A DNA stretch of 64,000 nt from Actinacidiphila alni (GTDB lineage Bacteria; Actinomycetota; Actinomycetes; Streptomycetales; Streptomycetaceae), in the NCBI RefSeq assembly GCF_900112845.1, contig NZ_FONG01000008.1, positions 306,872 to 370,871 of the forward strand, read 5' to 3'. A model generated the notes under the pieces. That model saw nothing but the letters and a program-made list of their open reading frames with translations, had not been told where the DNA came from and ran no database searches. Both the position numbers and the translations under genes were made by a program. Shown one piece after another: positions 17,863-27,242 of this stretch (position 1 is the stretch's first letter; each line of letters begins with the position of its first letter).

Positions 17863-20358
17863 TCAGGCCCGGCGGGAGGTCGCGCCGGTCCCCTTGGTGG
17901 CGTCCAGCGCGTACACGCAGCGGTCCTTGGAGCAGGCGTAGACGACGCCGTCGGCGGTGACCGGCGAGCCGGTGATCTCGCCGCCGGTCTCCAGCCGCCA
18001 GCGCAGCTGGCCGCCGCCCGCGTCGACCGTGTAGAGGCAGTGGTCCTTGGACCCGAAGTGCACCCGGCCGTCGGCGACAGCGGGCGAGCCGACGACCTCG
18101 CCCTGCGCGGCGAAGCGCCAGCGCGGGGCGCCGCTGACGGCGTCGAGCGTGTAGAGGGCGCTGCCCGCGCCCAGGTGCAGGGCGCCGCCGGCGACGATCA
18201 CCGGTTCGAGGGACTGCCGCGGCTCGGTGGCGACCCGCCAGCGGGCGCGGCCGTCGGCCGGGTCGAGGGCGTAGACGGTGCCGAGGTGGTCCGCGACGTA
18301 CACCCCGCCGCCGGAGGCGCCGGGCCCGGGGACGTGCGCGGGCGGCGAGAACATCACGGCGGGCGCGTCGAAGTGCCAGCGTTCGGCGCCGCTGCGCTCG
18401 TCGAGCGCGATCACCCGGGTCCCGGCGGTCAGGTGCACGACGCCGTCCGCGACGACCGGGCGGGTCGGCACGGAACCGGCGGCGCCCGGCTCGCCGACCG
18501 GGTACGACCACAGCTCGGAGCCGGTCAGCGCGTCCACGGCGTGCAGCAGGCCGCCGCCCTGGTAGTAGACGGCGCGGCCGACGACGGTGGGCCCGGAGTC
18601 CGGCGACTCGAATTCGGTCTGTGCCCCGGGGCGCTCCCAGCGCAGCGTCCCGCGGGCCGCGTCCCACGCCTGGACGCCGCCGCCGCGGGTGGCGGTGACG
18701 ACGGTGCCGGAGTCGGCGCGCAGCGCGTACACCCAGCCGTCGATGGCGGTGCGCCAGCGCTCGGCGCCGTCGACCGCGTCGAGCGCGAAGAGGCTGGGGC
18801 CGTCGGAGGCGTGGATGCGGCCCGCGTCCACGGCCATCGTCCAGGCCACGTCACGGGTCTTGAACTGCCGCCGCCCGCTGGCCACGTCGAGCGCGTGCAC
18901 CTCGAAGGAGGTGACGTAGAGCAGGCCGCCGGAGACGACGGGCGTACCCCATACGTCGTTCGACATGCGGAAACGCCACGGCCGCCACTCGCCGGGCGCG
19001 GCGGCCGGGGCCTGCGGCGCCGACGACGGCGCCGACGACCGCACCACGGACTGCGGCGCGGACTGCGGGGACCGCACCGGCGGGGGCTGGTGCTGCGGCG
19101 GCGAGGACTGCTGGGCGGGGACCGCGGCGTGCGCGCCGCCGTTCGCGCGCCGGCGCACCCAGTCGGTGCCGGGCGCGGCGCCCGCCTTGTGGTCGGCGGC
19201 GTCCGCGACGCGCAGCCCGGGCCCGATCGGCGCGGAACCCGCCAGCTGGACGGGGACGGCGGCGGCGCCCGGTCCCGCGCCGGGACCCGGTACGGGCACG
19301 GGCGCGCGGTGATTGCCGCGGCCGTCGGGCGGCGGGGCGGCGGGCGCGTTCTGCGGCTGCGGGGGCGGCTGCTGCGGGCGGGGCGGGGAGTGCGGCGGGG
19401 GCGGCGGCGCGTTCACCGGGAGCTGCGGGCCCGCGGCGTGCGCGCCCCTGGCGCCGCCGGCCGGACGGCCGCTGCGGCGCTGCTCTATCAACGCGACCGC
19501 GCCGGGCGGCAGCCAGGCCGAGGCGGTGCCGGTGTCGTCGCCCGCGGCGAACAGATGCGGCGCGAGCTGCGCCTGGAGGTCGGCGGGGGTGGGCCTGCGG
19601 TCGGCCTCCATCCGCATGCACGACTCGATCAGCGGGCGCAGCTCGGGCGGCAGCCCTTCGAGATTGGGACCCTCGCGCAGCAGCATGAAGACGGTCTCGA
19701 CGGGGTTGGCGCCGTGGAAGGGCGCGTGGCCGGTCGCGGCGAAGACCAGGGTGGAGCCGAGCGAGAAGATGTCGCTGGCGCCGCGCACACTGCGGGAGTC
19801 ACGGGCCTGCTCGGGCGACATGTAGGCGGGGGTGCCGACCGCCACGTTGGTCATCGTCAGGCGGGTGTTGGAGACGCCCGAGGCGATGCCGAAGTCGATG
19901 ACGCGCGGCCCGTCCTCCACGACCAGGACGTTCGACGGCTTCATGTCGCGGTGCACGAGCCCTGCGGCGTGGATGGACTGCAGGGCCTCGGCGATGCCGG
20001 CGGCCAGCCACCGTACGGCCTGGGCGGGCATCGGGCCCGCCTCGTTGATGATCTCCTCCAGCGACGGGGCGGGTACGTAGGCGGTGGCGAGCCAGGGGAC
20101 GGCGGCGCGCGGGTCGGCGTCCACGACGGCGGCGGTGTAGAAGCCGGAGACGGCGCGGGCCGCCTCCACCTCACGCGTGAAGCGGACCCGGAAGAGCTGG
20201 TCCTCGGCCAGTTCGGCGCGGACGGTCTTGATCGCCACGCGGCGGCCGGACGCGGACCGGGCGAGATAGACCAGCCCCATGCCGCCGGCGCCGAGCCGCG
20301 CCAGCACCTCGAAAGGGCCGATCCGTCTCGGGTCGTGCTGCGTAAGCTGCTCCACCAC
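17863..20358 (-). CDS. afsK: AfsK, Ser/Thr protein kinase with PQQ-type beta-propeller
   Basis: 831 residues. The kinase domain is at ~13-290: G-loop GAGGMG (23-28), Lys44, catalytic LVHRDMKPSN (135-143 region), DFG at 155-157. A Pro/Ala-rich linker (~300-480) leads to a propeller of repeated LYxLDAxxGxxRWRF units. AfsK phosphorylates AfsR; the S. coelicolor enzyme autophosphorylates at Thr168. With the GTG start at 20358 (VVEQLTQHDPRR, GGAGG upstream) the activation-loop Thr in SNTRLTMTNVAVGTPAYMS falls at residue 168, which supports this start. It is membrane-associated in known cases; no transmembrane helix is seen here. Confidence 0.95.
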   Translation of the reverse strand: MVEQLTQHDPRRIGPFEVLARLGAGGMGLVYLARSASGRRVAIKTVRAELAEDQLFRVRFTREVEAARAVSGFYTAAVVDADPRAAVPWLATAYVPAPSLEEIINEAGPMPAQAVRWLAAGIAEALQSIHAAGLVHRDMKPSNVLVVEDGPRVIDFGIASGVSNTRLTMTNVAVGTPAYMSPEQARDSRSVRGASDIFSLGSTLVFAATGHAPFHGANPVETVFMLLREGPNLEGLPPELRPLIESCMRMEADRRPTPADLQAQLAPHLFAAGDDTGTASAWLPPGAVALIEQRRSGRPAGGARGAHAAGPQLPVNAPPPPPHSPPRPQQPPPQPQNAPAAPPPDGRGNHRAPVPVPGPGAGPGAAAVPVQLAGSAPIGPGLRVADAADHKAGAAPGTDWVRRRANGGAHAAVPAQQSSPPQHQPPPVRSPQSAPQSVVRSSAPSSAPQAPAAAPGEWRPWRFRMSNDVWGTPVVSGGLLYVTSFEVHALDVASGRRQFKTRDVAWTMAVDAGRIHASDGPSLFALDAVDGAERWRTAIDGWVYALRADSGTVVTATRGGGVQAWDAARGTLRWERPGAQTEFESPDSGPTVVGRAVYYQGGGLLHAVDALTGSELWSYPVGEPGAAGSVPTRPVVADGVVHLTAGTRVIALDERSGAERWHFDAPAVMFSPPAHVPGPGASGGGVYVADHLGTVYALDPADGRARWRVATEPRQSLEPVIVAGGALHLGAGSALYTLDAVSGAPRWRFAAQGEVVGSPAVADGRVHFGSKDHCLYTVDAGGGQLRWRLETGGEITGSPVTADGVVYACSKDRCVYALDATKGTGATSRRA

Positions 20359-20983
20359 TGCCCTGCCACCTCCCCGTGCCCGCCGTGCCGCATTGTCGCG
20401 GTCGTACCCCGTACTGCGCGCCCCGTACCCCGCGCGACCGGCTCTCGCGCCTCCCGCGCCAGGGTACGGGCCTGATTGTTCCTGGGATCGGCGCCGGTTG
20501 CGAACCCGGGGCCGCCGCGACACGCCCGGAGAGCGAACTCGTTATCATCCGCCATTCGCACCGCTGGGCACACGCGGCACGCCGAGGAAATCCGGGCGGC
20601 GGAGGACGGTCGTCCGGTGCGGCGGCCAAGTGCCGTACGGGACACGGCAGTCGGCGGCGGCGCACCGGCGGGCCGTGACACCACGGGCGGCCGCGGCGCG
20701 GGACCGTACCCGTCGGTACGGCCGGTCGCGGCGCGCGGACGGTGCCGGCGGGGGCTGCGGGGGCGAGGGCCGGTCATATGGTCGGAACGGCGGCGCCGAG
20801 AGCCGGCCCCGTCGTCCGCTCGCGTCACCGAGAGCCGGCCCCGCGGGTTCCGCGCTCCTCCGCGGCTCCCCCGCCGCACGCCGGGTGACCAGCGCGGACC
20901 CCGTGGTCACGGCGGCGGGGAGCGGCCTACCCGTTTGCAGGCTGCCGAATCGCGCGCTGATCACCCGTCGGTAAACTGACGGC
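20359..20983. other. 625-nt divergent intergenic region, afsK / TetR regulator
   Basis: No coding sequence is convincing: the open frames here are short, mutually overlapping and Arg-rich, as expected of random GC-rich DNA. It must hold the promoters of afsK (leftward) and of the TetR-type gene (rightward). A less G/C-rich patch near 20535-20560 (GTTATCATCCGCCATTCG) is a plausible afsK promoter area on the minus strand. Confidence 0.4.
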
Positions 20984-21631
20984 ATGACAGGACAAGTTCG
21001 CACCGTCGACGGCCGTGTTGCCGGTCGCCGGGGACAGGCGACGCGGCAGAAGCTGCTCGACTGCCTCGGCGAGATGCTCAGCACGTCGCCGTACCGGGAC
21101 GTCAAGGTCATCGATGTCGCCCGGATGGCGGGCACCTCCCCCGCAACGTTCTACCAGTACTTCCCCGACGTCGAGGGCGCCGTTCTCGAACTCGCCGACG
21201 AGATGGCCAAGGAAGGGGCGGGCCTGACCGGACTGGTCGCGGGCCGCTCCTGGGTCGGCAAATCCGGTGCCCAGGCGGCCGAGGAACTCGTCGACGGCTT
21301 CCTCTCCTTCTGGCGGAAGAACGACGCCATCCTGCGCGTCGTCGACCTCGGAGCGGCGGAAGGGGACAAGCGGTTCCACAAGATCCGCATGAAGATCCTC
21401 AACGCCGTCACCCATTCCCTGACCGACTCCATCAAGGACCTGCAGAGCAAGGGCAAGGTCGACAAGGAGGTCAGCCCGGCGGCCGTCGCCGGATCGCTGG
21501 TCGCCATGCTGGCCGCCGTCGCCGCGCACCAGAAGGGCTTCACCGGCTCGGGCGTCAAGCAGGCCGAGCTGAAGCCGAACCTGGCGCTGCTGGTGCACCT
21601 CGGTGTGACCGGGAAGAAGCCGGCCAAGTAG
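20984..21631 (+). CDS. TetR-family transcriptional regulator (SCO4421-like)
   Basis: 215 residues. The DNA-binding domain is residues ~15-70, with TRQKLLDCLGEMLS, the recognition helix region AGTSPATFYQYFPDVEGAVL, and an all-helical C-terminus ending GKKPAK. The ligand is unknown. Its position next to afsK is conserved in Streptomyces as far as I recall. The gene is divergent from afsK. Confidence 0.9.
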   Translation: MTGQVRTVDGRVAGRRGQATRQKLLDCLGEMLSTSPYRDVKVIDVARMAGTSPATFYQYFPDVEGAVLELADEMAKEGAGLTGLVAGRSWVGKSGAQAAEELVDGFLSFWRKNDAILRVVDLGAAEGDKRFHKIRMKILNAVTHSLTDSIKDLQSKGKVDKEVSPAAVAGSLVAMLAAVAAHQKGFTGSGVKQAELKPNLALLVHLGVTGKKPAK

Positions 21632-21706
21632 CGGACGCGGTACGCACCGCTCCGCGCGTCGACGTTCCGCAGTCCTGCCAGAAAGTCACGCACAGTCCCG
21701 CCCCGG

Positions 21707-21752
21707 CGCGGGCGCCGCACACAGTCCTCGGGGGAGGTACGCGGCGCCCGCG
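21707..21752 (+). terminator. Inverted repeat downstream of the TetR gene
   Basis: Perfect 12-bp arms (21707-21718, CGCGGGCGCCGC; 21741-21752, its complement) enclose a 22-base loop. It lies 75 nt after the TetR stop and 143 nt before the next start, so it probably terminates TetR transcription, though the loop is long and no T tract follows. Confidence 0.5.
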
Positions 21753-21894
21753 TCGTCGTGTTCCCGGCCCCTTTCCCGGCCTGCTTACCGGCCCCCTGAC
21801 CGGCACGCTCCCGCGCCGGCCTCCGGGCCCGCCCCGTACACCGGGTACGCCCGGCCGCAGACGCGCGGCCGCCCGGCGCGGCATCATGTGCGGC

Positions 21895-22164
21895 ATGACC
21901 AGCAGCAGCCAGCCCCCGGGAGCGCCCCGGCGCAGCCCGCTCCGGACGCTCCGGACATTCCTCTCCCCCGGCCCCGACTCCTCGACGCTCCAGCTCAAGG
22001 CGTACGCGTGGACGTGGACGGTGCTGCTGGTGGTGTGGGTGAGCGCGCAGTTCTGGTCGCACCCGGACACCCTGCGGCGCGTGCTGTACGTCGTGCTGTC
22101 GCTCGTCTCGATCACGCAGACGCTGAGCGCGCTGGCGATCCTGGGCAAGCGGCGCCGGCCGTGA
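21895..22164 (+). CDS. Small two-helix membrane protein
   Basis: 89 residues. After a Pro/Ser-rich, basic N-terminus there are two hydrophobic helices (around YAWTWTVLLVVWVSAQFW and VLYVVLSLVSITQTLSALAI), ending in GKRRRP. The positive-inside rule places both ends in the cytoplasm. I do not recognise a family. It precedes the monooxygenase gene by 104 nt on the same strand. Start ATG 21895; an upstream ATG at 21886 is possible. Confidence 0.65.
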   Translation: MTSSSQPPGAPRRSPLRTLRTFLSPGPDSSTLQLKAYAWTWTVLLVVWVSAQFWSHPDTLRRVLYVVLSLVSITQTLSALAILGKRRRP

Positions 22165-22268
22165 CACCGCGGAACCGTTCGGGGTTACGCTCACACCCGC
22201 GCGAGCAGTTACCTTCCGGTACCGCCGCACCACGTTCCCGTACGACGTCAAGGCCCCGGGAGTCCTCC

Positions 22269-23417
22269 ATGCCACACCCCAGCACCGCCGCGCCGGACGC
22301 CATCGTGATCGGCGCGGGACCCGGCGGCCTGGCCGCCGCGGCGGCACTGCGACAGCGCGGGGTGCGCCCCCTGGTCCTGGAGCGCGCGGAACGGCTCGGC
22401 GCGTCCTGGCGCGGCCACTACGACCGGCTGCGGCTGCACACCACCCGCCGGCTGTCCGCGCTGCCCGGCCTGCAGATCCCGCGCGCGTACGGCCGCTGGG
22501 TCGCCCGTGACGACGTGGTCCGCTACCTGGAGCAGTACGCGGAATTCCACGACCTCGACATCACCACGAACATAGCCGTGGAGCGGGTCAACCGCGGCGC
22601 CTCGGGCGTCGGCTGGGAGCTGCCCGCCAACGGCGGCCGGGTGCTGACCTCGCCGGTCGTGGTGGTCGCCACCGGGCACAACCACTCCCCCTATGTGCCG
22701 GAGTGGGCGGGCCTCGACACCTTCCCCGGTGAACTGCTGCACTCCGCCGCCTACCGCAACGCCGCCCCCTACGCCGGGCGTGACGTGCTCGTCGTCGGTG
22801 TCGGCAACAGCGGTGCCGAGATCGCCGTGGACCTGGTGGAGGGCGGCGCGGGACGGGTCCGGCTCGCGGTCCGTACGCCGCCGCACATCATGCGCCGCTC
22901 CACCGCGGGCTGGCCCGCGCAGGCCAGCGGCATCCTGTGCCGGCGGCTGCCGACCGCGGCCGTCGACCGGCTCGCCCCGTACATCGAGCGGGCCAGCGTG
23001 CCCGACCTGTCGGCCTTCGGCCTGCCCCGCCCGGAGACCGGTCTGTACGCGCGGGTCCTGGACGGCGCGATCCCGGTGCAGGACGTGGGCCTGATCGACG
23101 CCGTACGCGCCCGGCGGGTCGAGCCCGTCGCCGCCGTCGAGAGTTTCGACGGCGACAAGGTGCACCTGGCGGACGGTTCGCAGATCGGCCCGGAGGTCGT
23201 GATCGCCGCGACCGGTTACCGGCGCGGCCTCGAACCGCTGGTCGGCCACCTCGACGTGCTCGACGGCCGCGGCCGTCCGGTCGTGCACGGCGCGCGTTCC
23301 CCCAAGGGCGCGCACGGCCTGTACTTCACCGGCTTCACCAACCCGATCAGCGGGATGTTCCGCGAGATGGCGATCGACGCGCGCCGGATCGCGCGGGCGG
23401 TGGCGCACTCCCGCTGA
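22269..23417 (+). CDS. Flavin-containing monooxygenase-like FAD/NAD(P) oxidoreductase
   Basis: 382 residues. The FAD-binding Rossmann motif is VIGAGPGGLAAAAAL at the N-terminus and the NADPH motif is VVGVGNSGAEIAVDL in the middle. The FMO signature FPGELLHSAAY lies between them, and an ATGYRRGLEP motif near the C-terminus is typical. Enzymes of this group (TrkA/YUCCA-like) oxygenate N- or S-centres or ketones with O2 and NADPH; the substrate is unknown. Start ATG 22269 has GGGAG upstream. Confidence 0.9.
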   Translation: MPHPSTAAPDAIVIGAGPGGLAAAAALRQRGVRPLVLERAERLGASWRGHYDRLRLHTTRRLSALPGLQIPRAYGRWVARDDVVRYLEQYAEFHDLDITTNIAVERVNRGASGVGWELPANGGRVLTSPVVVVATGHNHSPYVPEWAGLDTFPGELLHSAAYRNAAPYAGRDVLVVGVGNSGAEIAVDLVEGGAGRVRLAVRTPPHIMRRSTAGWPAQASGILCRRLPTAAVDRLAPYIERASVPDLSAFGLPRPETGLYARVLDGAIPVQDVGLIDAVRARRVEPVAAVESFDGDKVHLADGSQIGPEVVIAATGYRRGLEPLVGHLDVLDGRGRPVVHGARSPKGAHGLYFTGFTNPISGMFREMAIDARRIARAVAHSR

Positions 23418-23483
23418 CGCCTGCCTTCCGTTTACTGCCGGGTCGACTACTGCCGGGTCAACCTCCGCGCGCCGGGCGTGCGT

Positions 23484-24842
23484 TCAGCCCGTGACCGCGA
23501 GCGCCGGTACGGCGACGGCCGGCCTGCGGCGGATCACCAGGGACATCAGCGCGGCCACCGCGCACAGCGCGCCGGAGGAGTACCAGACGACGTCGTAGGA
23601 GCCGAAGGTGTCGCGCGCGACGCCGCCGAGAAAGGCGACGAGGGCGGCGCCGACCTGGTGGGAGGCGAGCACCCAGCCGAAGACGATCGCGCTGTCCTCG
23701 CCGTAGTGCTCGCGGCACAGGGCGATGGTCGGCGGCACCGTGGCCACCCAGTCCAGGCCGTAGAAGACGATGAAGAGCACCATCGGCGGCCGGACGCTGT
23801 CCGCGAGCAGGATGGGCAGGAACATCAGGGACAGCCCGCGCAGGCCGTAGTAGATCGCGAGCAGGCGGCGCGGCGAGAGGCGGTCGGTGAACCAGCCGGA
23901 GGCCACGGTGCCGACGATGTCGAAGACACCGATCACGGCCAGCAGCGAGGCCGCGGCGGTGACGGGCATGCCGTGGTCGTGGGCGGCGGGCACGAAATGC
24001 GTCTTGACCAGGCCGTTGGTGGAGGCGCCGCAGATCGCGAAGGTGCCCGCGAGCAGCCAGAAGGGGCCGGTGCGCGCCGCGTCCCGCAGGGCCCGCAGCG
24101 CGCGGCCCGCGGAGCCGGTCGCCGGCGCCGGCTTGGGCACGAACTCGGCGGCGCCGTAGGGCGCGAGGCCGACGTCGGCGGGGTGGTCGCGCAGCAGGAA
24201 CCAGACGAAGGGGACGACGGCGAGCGCGGCGCAGGCCACCACCACGGCGGCCGGGCGCCAGCCGTGGTGCTCGGTGATCCAGGACAGCAGCGGCAGGAAG
24301 ACCAGCTGCCCGGCGGCGCCGCCCGCGGTGAGGATGCCGGTGACCAGGCCGCGGCGGGCGACGAACCAGCGGTTGGAGACGGTGGCGGCGAAGGCCAGCG
24401 CCATCGAGCCGCTGCCGAGGCCGACGAGCACGCCCCAGCAGAGGATGAGCTGCCAGACCTGGGTCATGGACACGGTCAGGCCGGCGCCGAGCGCGATGGT
24501 GACCAGCGCGCAGGCCACCACGCGCCGGATGCCGAAGCGGTCCATCAGCGCGGCGGCGAAGGGCGCGGTCAGCCCGTACAGCGCGAGGTTGACCGAGACG
24601 GCGACGCCGATCATGCCGCGCGACCAGCCGAATTCGGTGTGCAGCGGGTCGATCAGCAGGCCGGGCAGGGAGGCGAAGGCCGCGGCGCCGACGAGCGTCA
24701 CGAAGGTGACGACGGCGACCGCCCAGGCGCGGTGCGGGCGGACGCGCATACGGCCGCTGCGGCCGCCGCCCCTACCCCGGGCGCCGGGGTGGGGGCCGGG
24801 GGTGTCCTGGACCTGACCGGTGGAGGGCGATGTCTGTGTCAC
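23484..24842 (-). CDS. MFS transporter (monocarboxylate/OFA-like)
   Basis: 452 residues with about 12 membrane helices. Recognisable MFS features are the loop 2-3 segment PFAAALMDRFGIRRV, a SMALAFAATVSNRWFVARRGLVTGI segment (helices 4-5) typical of the OFA/MCT-like branch, and FTDRLSPRRLL in the second half. The substrate is unknown. GTG 24842 (VTQTSPSTGQ) is chosen; an upstream extension of 70 residues would overlap the divergent gene. It shares a 70-nt divergent promoter with a GlxA-type regulator, the probable controller. Convergent with the monooxygenase. Confidence 0.85.
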   Translation of the reverse strand: MTQTSPSTGQVQDTPGPHPGARGRGGGRSGRMRVRPHRAWAVAVVTFVTLVGAAAFASLPGLLIDPLHTEFGWSRGMIGVAVSVNLALYGLTAPFAAALMDRFGIRRVVACALVTIALGAGLTVSMTQVWQLILCWGVLVGLGSGSMALAFAATVSNRWFVARRGLVTGILTAGGAAGQLVFLPLLSWITEHHGWRPAAVVVACAALAVVPFVWFLLRDHPADVGLAPYGAAEFVPKPAPATGSAGRALRALRDAARTGPFWLLAGTFAICGASTNGLVKTHFVPAAHDHGMPVTAAASLLAVIGVFDIVGTVASGWFTDRLSPRRLLAIYYGLRGLSLMFLPILLADSVRPPMVLFIVFYGLDWVATVPPTIALCREHYGEDSAIVFGWVLASHQVGAALVAFLGGVARDTFGSYDVVWYSSGALCAVAALMSLVIRRRPAVAVPALAVTG

Positions 24843-24912
24843 GCGATCAGTCTGCGGAGGCCGGTGCCGCCCGGCGAGTGGCCCGATGGCCACGATGTGA
24901 AAGAATCGGGCC

Positions 24913-25947
24913 ATGGCTGTTTCCCCGCGACCGGACGATGCGGACGATCCCGGCGCCGTCTTCCGGCACCCCGGCCGGCACCGTGTCGCCGTCTTCGTCC
25001 TCCCCGGCGTGATCCCCTTCGAGCTGGGCATCCCCTTGCGGATCTTCGGCAACGCCCGGTCCGCCGAGGACGACAGGAAGCTCTACGAGATCGTCACCTG
25101 CGGGGTCACGCCCGGCCGGGTCCGTACCGACGCCGACTTCGACATCGTCGTCGAGCACGGCGTGGAGGCGCTGGCCGAGGCGGACACCGTCGTCGTACCC
25201 GCCTCGCACGAGCTGGGCCCCGTCTTCACCGACGGCGTGCTCTCCCCCGAACTGGCCGCGGCCTTCGCCCGGTTCAGGCCCGGCGCCCGTACCGTCTCGA
25301 TCTGCACCGGCTCCTTCCTGATCGCCGCCGCGGGCCTGCTCGACGGCCGCCCGGCGACCACCCACTGGAGCAGCGCCGACCACTTCCAGCGGCTCTTCCC
25401 GCGGGTCAAGGTCGACCCCGACGTGCTCTACGTGGACGACGGCGACGTCCTGACCTCGGCCGGTGTCGCCGCGGGCATCGATGTGTGCCTGCACATCGTG
25501 CGCCGCGACTTCGGTACGGCGGTGGCGAACGCGGTCGCGCGCCGCACCGTCGTACCGCCGCACCGCGAGGGCGGCCAAGCGCAGTTCATCCGCAGGCCGC
25601 TGCCGGAGCCGCAGTTGGCCAGTACGGAACGGGCCCGCTCGTGGGCGCTCGACCGGCTGCACGAACCGCTCACCCTGCGGCAGCTCGCCGAACGCGAGTC
25701 GATGAGCGTCCGCACCTTCACCCGGCGGTTCCGCGAGGAGGTCGGGACGAGCCCGGGGCAGTGGCTGACCCAGCGGCGCGTCGAGCACGCCCGGCACCTG
25801 CTGGAGTCCACCGACCTCGGGATCGACGCCGTCGCGCGGCAGGCGGGATTCGGCACGGCCGCCTGCATGCGCCAGCACCTCCAGGCGGCGCTCGGCGTCT
25901 CGCCGAGCACGTACCGCCGCACTTTTCACGTCACCGCGCGGCCGTGA
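24913..25947 (+). CDS. GlxA/FtrA-type AraC-family regulator with DJ-1/PfpI domain
   Basis: 344 residues. Residues ~25-190 form a class I glutamine amidotransferase-like (DJ-1/PfpI) domain with the elbow SICTGSFLIAAAGLLDGR, Cys at the nucleophile position, and TTHWSSADHF following. The C-terminal ~100 residues are two AraC helix-turn-helix units (LRQLAERESMSVRTFTRRF; IDAVARQAGFGTAACMRQHL). The first domain probably senses a small molecule. The gene is divergent from the MFS transporter, making local regulation likely. Confidence 0.9.
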   Translation: MAVSPRPDDADDPGAVFRHPGRHRVAVFVLPGVIPFELGIPLRIFGNARSAEDDRKLYEIVTCGVTPGRVRTDADFDIVVEHGVEALAEADTVVVPASHELGPVFTDGVLSPELAAAFARFRPGARTVSICTGSFLIAAAGLLDGRPATTHWSSADHFQRLFPRVKVDPDVLYVDDGDVLTSAGVAAGIDVCLHIVRRDFGTAVANAVARRTVVPPHREGGQAQFIRRPLPEPQLASTERARSWALDRLHEPLTLRQLAERESMSVRTFTRRFREEVGTSPGQWLTQRRVEHARHLLESTDLGIDAVARQAGFGTAACMRQHLQAALGVSPSTYRRTFHVTARP

Positions 25948-25980
25948 GCCTGCGCGGGAGGGGGTGCGGGGGTGCGGGGT

Positions 25981-26400
25981 TCAGGTGAGGGCGGGGGCGG
26001 GCGCCTGGCCGCGGTCGACCTCGCACCAGATCTGCTTGCCCGCGCCTTCCGGCTGCCAGCCCCAGCGGTCGGCGAGCCCGTCGACCAGCTCCAGGCCGCG
26101 GCCGCCGGTCTCGTCGCGGTGCGCGTGCCGGGGGGCCGGCGGCGCCTGACTGGTGTCGGCCACCTCGACCCGGACCGGGGAGGCGGGCGCCGCGGGGAAG
26201 AGCATCCGCAGCACGGCCGGACAGCCGGTGTGCACCACCGCGTTGGTCACCAGTTCCGAGATGAGCAGGATCAGCGTCTCCGCCACCGGCTCGTCGGCTC
26301 CTATGCCGGAGCCCGCCAGCCGGGAACGCGCCCACCGGCGGGCGCGCCCCACCTCCGCGGGGTCGACCCCGACCTCAAGCTGCACCTGAAGCACCTGCAC
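25981..26400 (-). CDS. RsbW-like ATP-binding protein
   Basis: 139 residues with a single GHKL ATPase domain: N box LLISELVTNAVVHTG, then VEVADTSQ and GGRGLELVDGLADRWGW. Likely an anti-sigma or switch kinase acting on a STAS partner. A STAS protein is encoded 446 nt upstream on the same strand (26847-27242) and an ECF sigma factor lies nearby, but direct partnership is inference. Start GTG 26400. Confidence 0.85.
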   Translation of the reverse strand: MQVLQVQLEVGVDPAEVGRARRWARSRLAGSGIGADEPVAETLILLISELVTNAVVHTGCPAVLRMLFPAAPASPVRVEVADTSQAPPAPRHAHRDETGGRGLELVDGLADRWGWQPEGAGKQIWCEVDRGQAPAPALT

Positions 26401-26846
26401 CGCTCACACCATCCGAACCGGCGGACACAACGCCTCGCGCCTGCCCGGGATCACCGTGCGTGATCCCGGCACCACCCAGCATGATTGACCGACAGTCACG
26501 CCAACAAGCGCTTCGGGCATATTCCAGCGCAACGGAGTACCCGTGCTGCATACTGTGCGGCACATCCGGCGGGGAATCGAACGACCGGGCAGAGCGCCCG
26601 CCCGGCTCGGCCGGACGGCGCCTCCGGGCACCCTGGAACGCACACGCACCCGATGGAGCGTACCCGAGGTCCCCGCCGACTCCACTCCGCGTCACGTCAC
26701 GCATCGGACACAACGCCGTGCGGACACTCCGTGACGCGGCGGCAGCCGGACGGTCACCGCGCGCCAGCAGCGTGTACGCAGCGTCACCGGCACGGAGCGC
26801 CGCTCCGCCGGTCCGTCGAACTGCTCGCGGTCCCGGGCGTGTTGGA
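26401..26846. other. 446-nt intergenic region between the RsbW-like and STAS genes
   Basis: No gene is supported. The 26461-26560 part is distinctly less G/C-rich than its surroundings and probably carries the promoter for the RsbW-like gene on the minus strand. A TTCGATTC motif on the minus strand near 26573 recalls a tRNA T-loop but has no matching stem. Confidence 0.4.
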
Positions 26847-27242
26847 TCAGGCGGACAGGGGGCGCGCGGTGTCGTCGGTGGCCGCCACCAGGTCCGGGTA
26901 GACCTCGAAGAGCCGGCGTACGCCGAGCGCGGCCAGCACCCGGTTGACGTGCGCGCCGCCGCCGTAGCCCTCGGCGGCGGGTCCGGCGGCCGGGCCCTCC
27001 TCGGGCAGCACGATGCGCAGCCGGCCCGCGCAGGACCGCATCAGGCGCCGGGCGCCGATCAGGACGCCGACCCCGCTGGAATCGCAGAAGCGCACGTCGA
27101 CGAGGTCGAGCACCACCTGGCGGCGGCCCGCGGCGACCGCGTCGTGCACCTTCTGCCGGACCGCGGGCGACGAGATCAGGTCCATCTCCCCCGCGACCGT
27201 CACCACCACCCAGCCGTCACGCTCGGCCTGGGTCACCAGCAC
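26847..27242 (-). CDS. STAS-domain anti-sigma factor antagonist
   Basis: 131 residues. Pattern VTVAGEMDLISSPAVRQKVH, then VVLDLVDVRFCDSSGVGVLIG, with the DSSG serine that RsbW-type kinases phosphorylate, then the ALGVRRLFEVYPDL end. Proteins of this type release sigma factors by binding the anti-sigma factor when unphosphorylated. GTG 27242 is used, with GAGGTG upstream. Divergent from the ECF sigma gene by 314 nt. Confidence 0.88.
   Translation of the reverse strand: MLVTQAERDGWVVVTVAGEMDLISSPAVRQKVHDAVAAGRRQVVLDLVDVRFCDSSGVGVLIGARRLMRSCAGRLRIVLPEEGPAAGPAAEGYGGGAHVNRVLAALGVRRLFEVYPDLVAATDDTARPLSA

Noticed and set aside
20376..20979. Several overlapping Arg-rich frames between afsK and the TetR gene
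   Set aside because: Mutually overlapping, no ribosome sites and no similarity to any family I know; typical of non-coding GC-rich DNA.
26560..26600. tRNA-like T-loop (TTCGATTC on the minus strand)
   Set aside because: The flanking bases do not form a T-stem and no acceptor or anticodon arm is visible.
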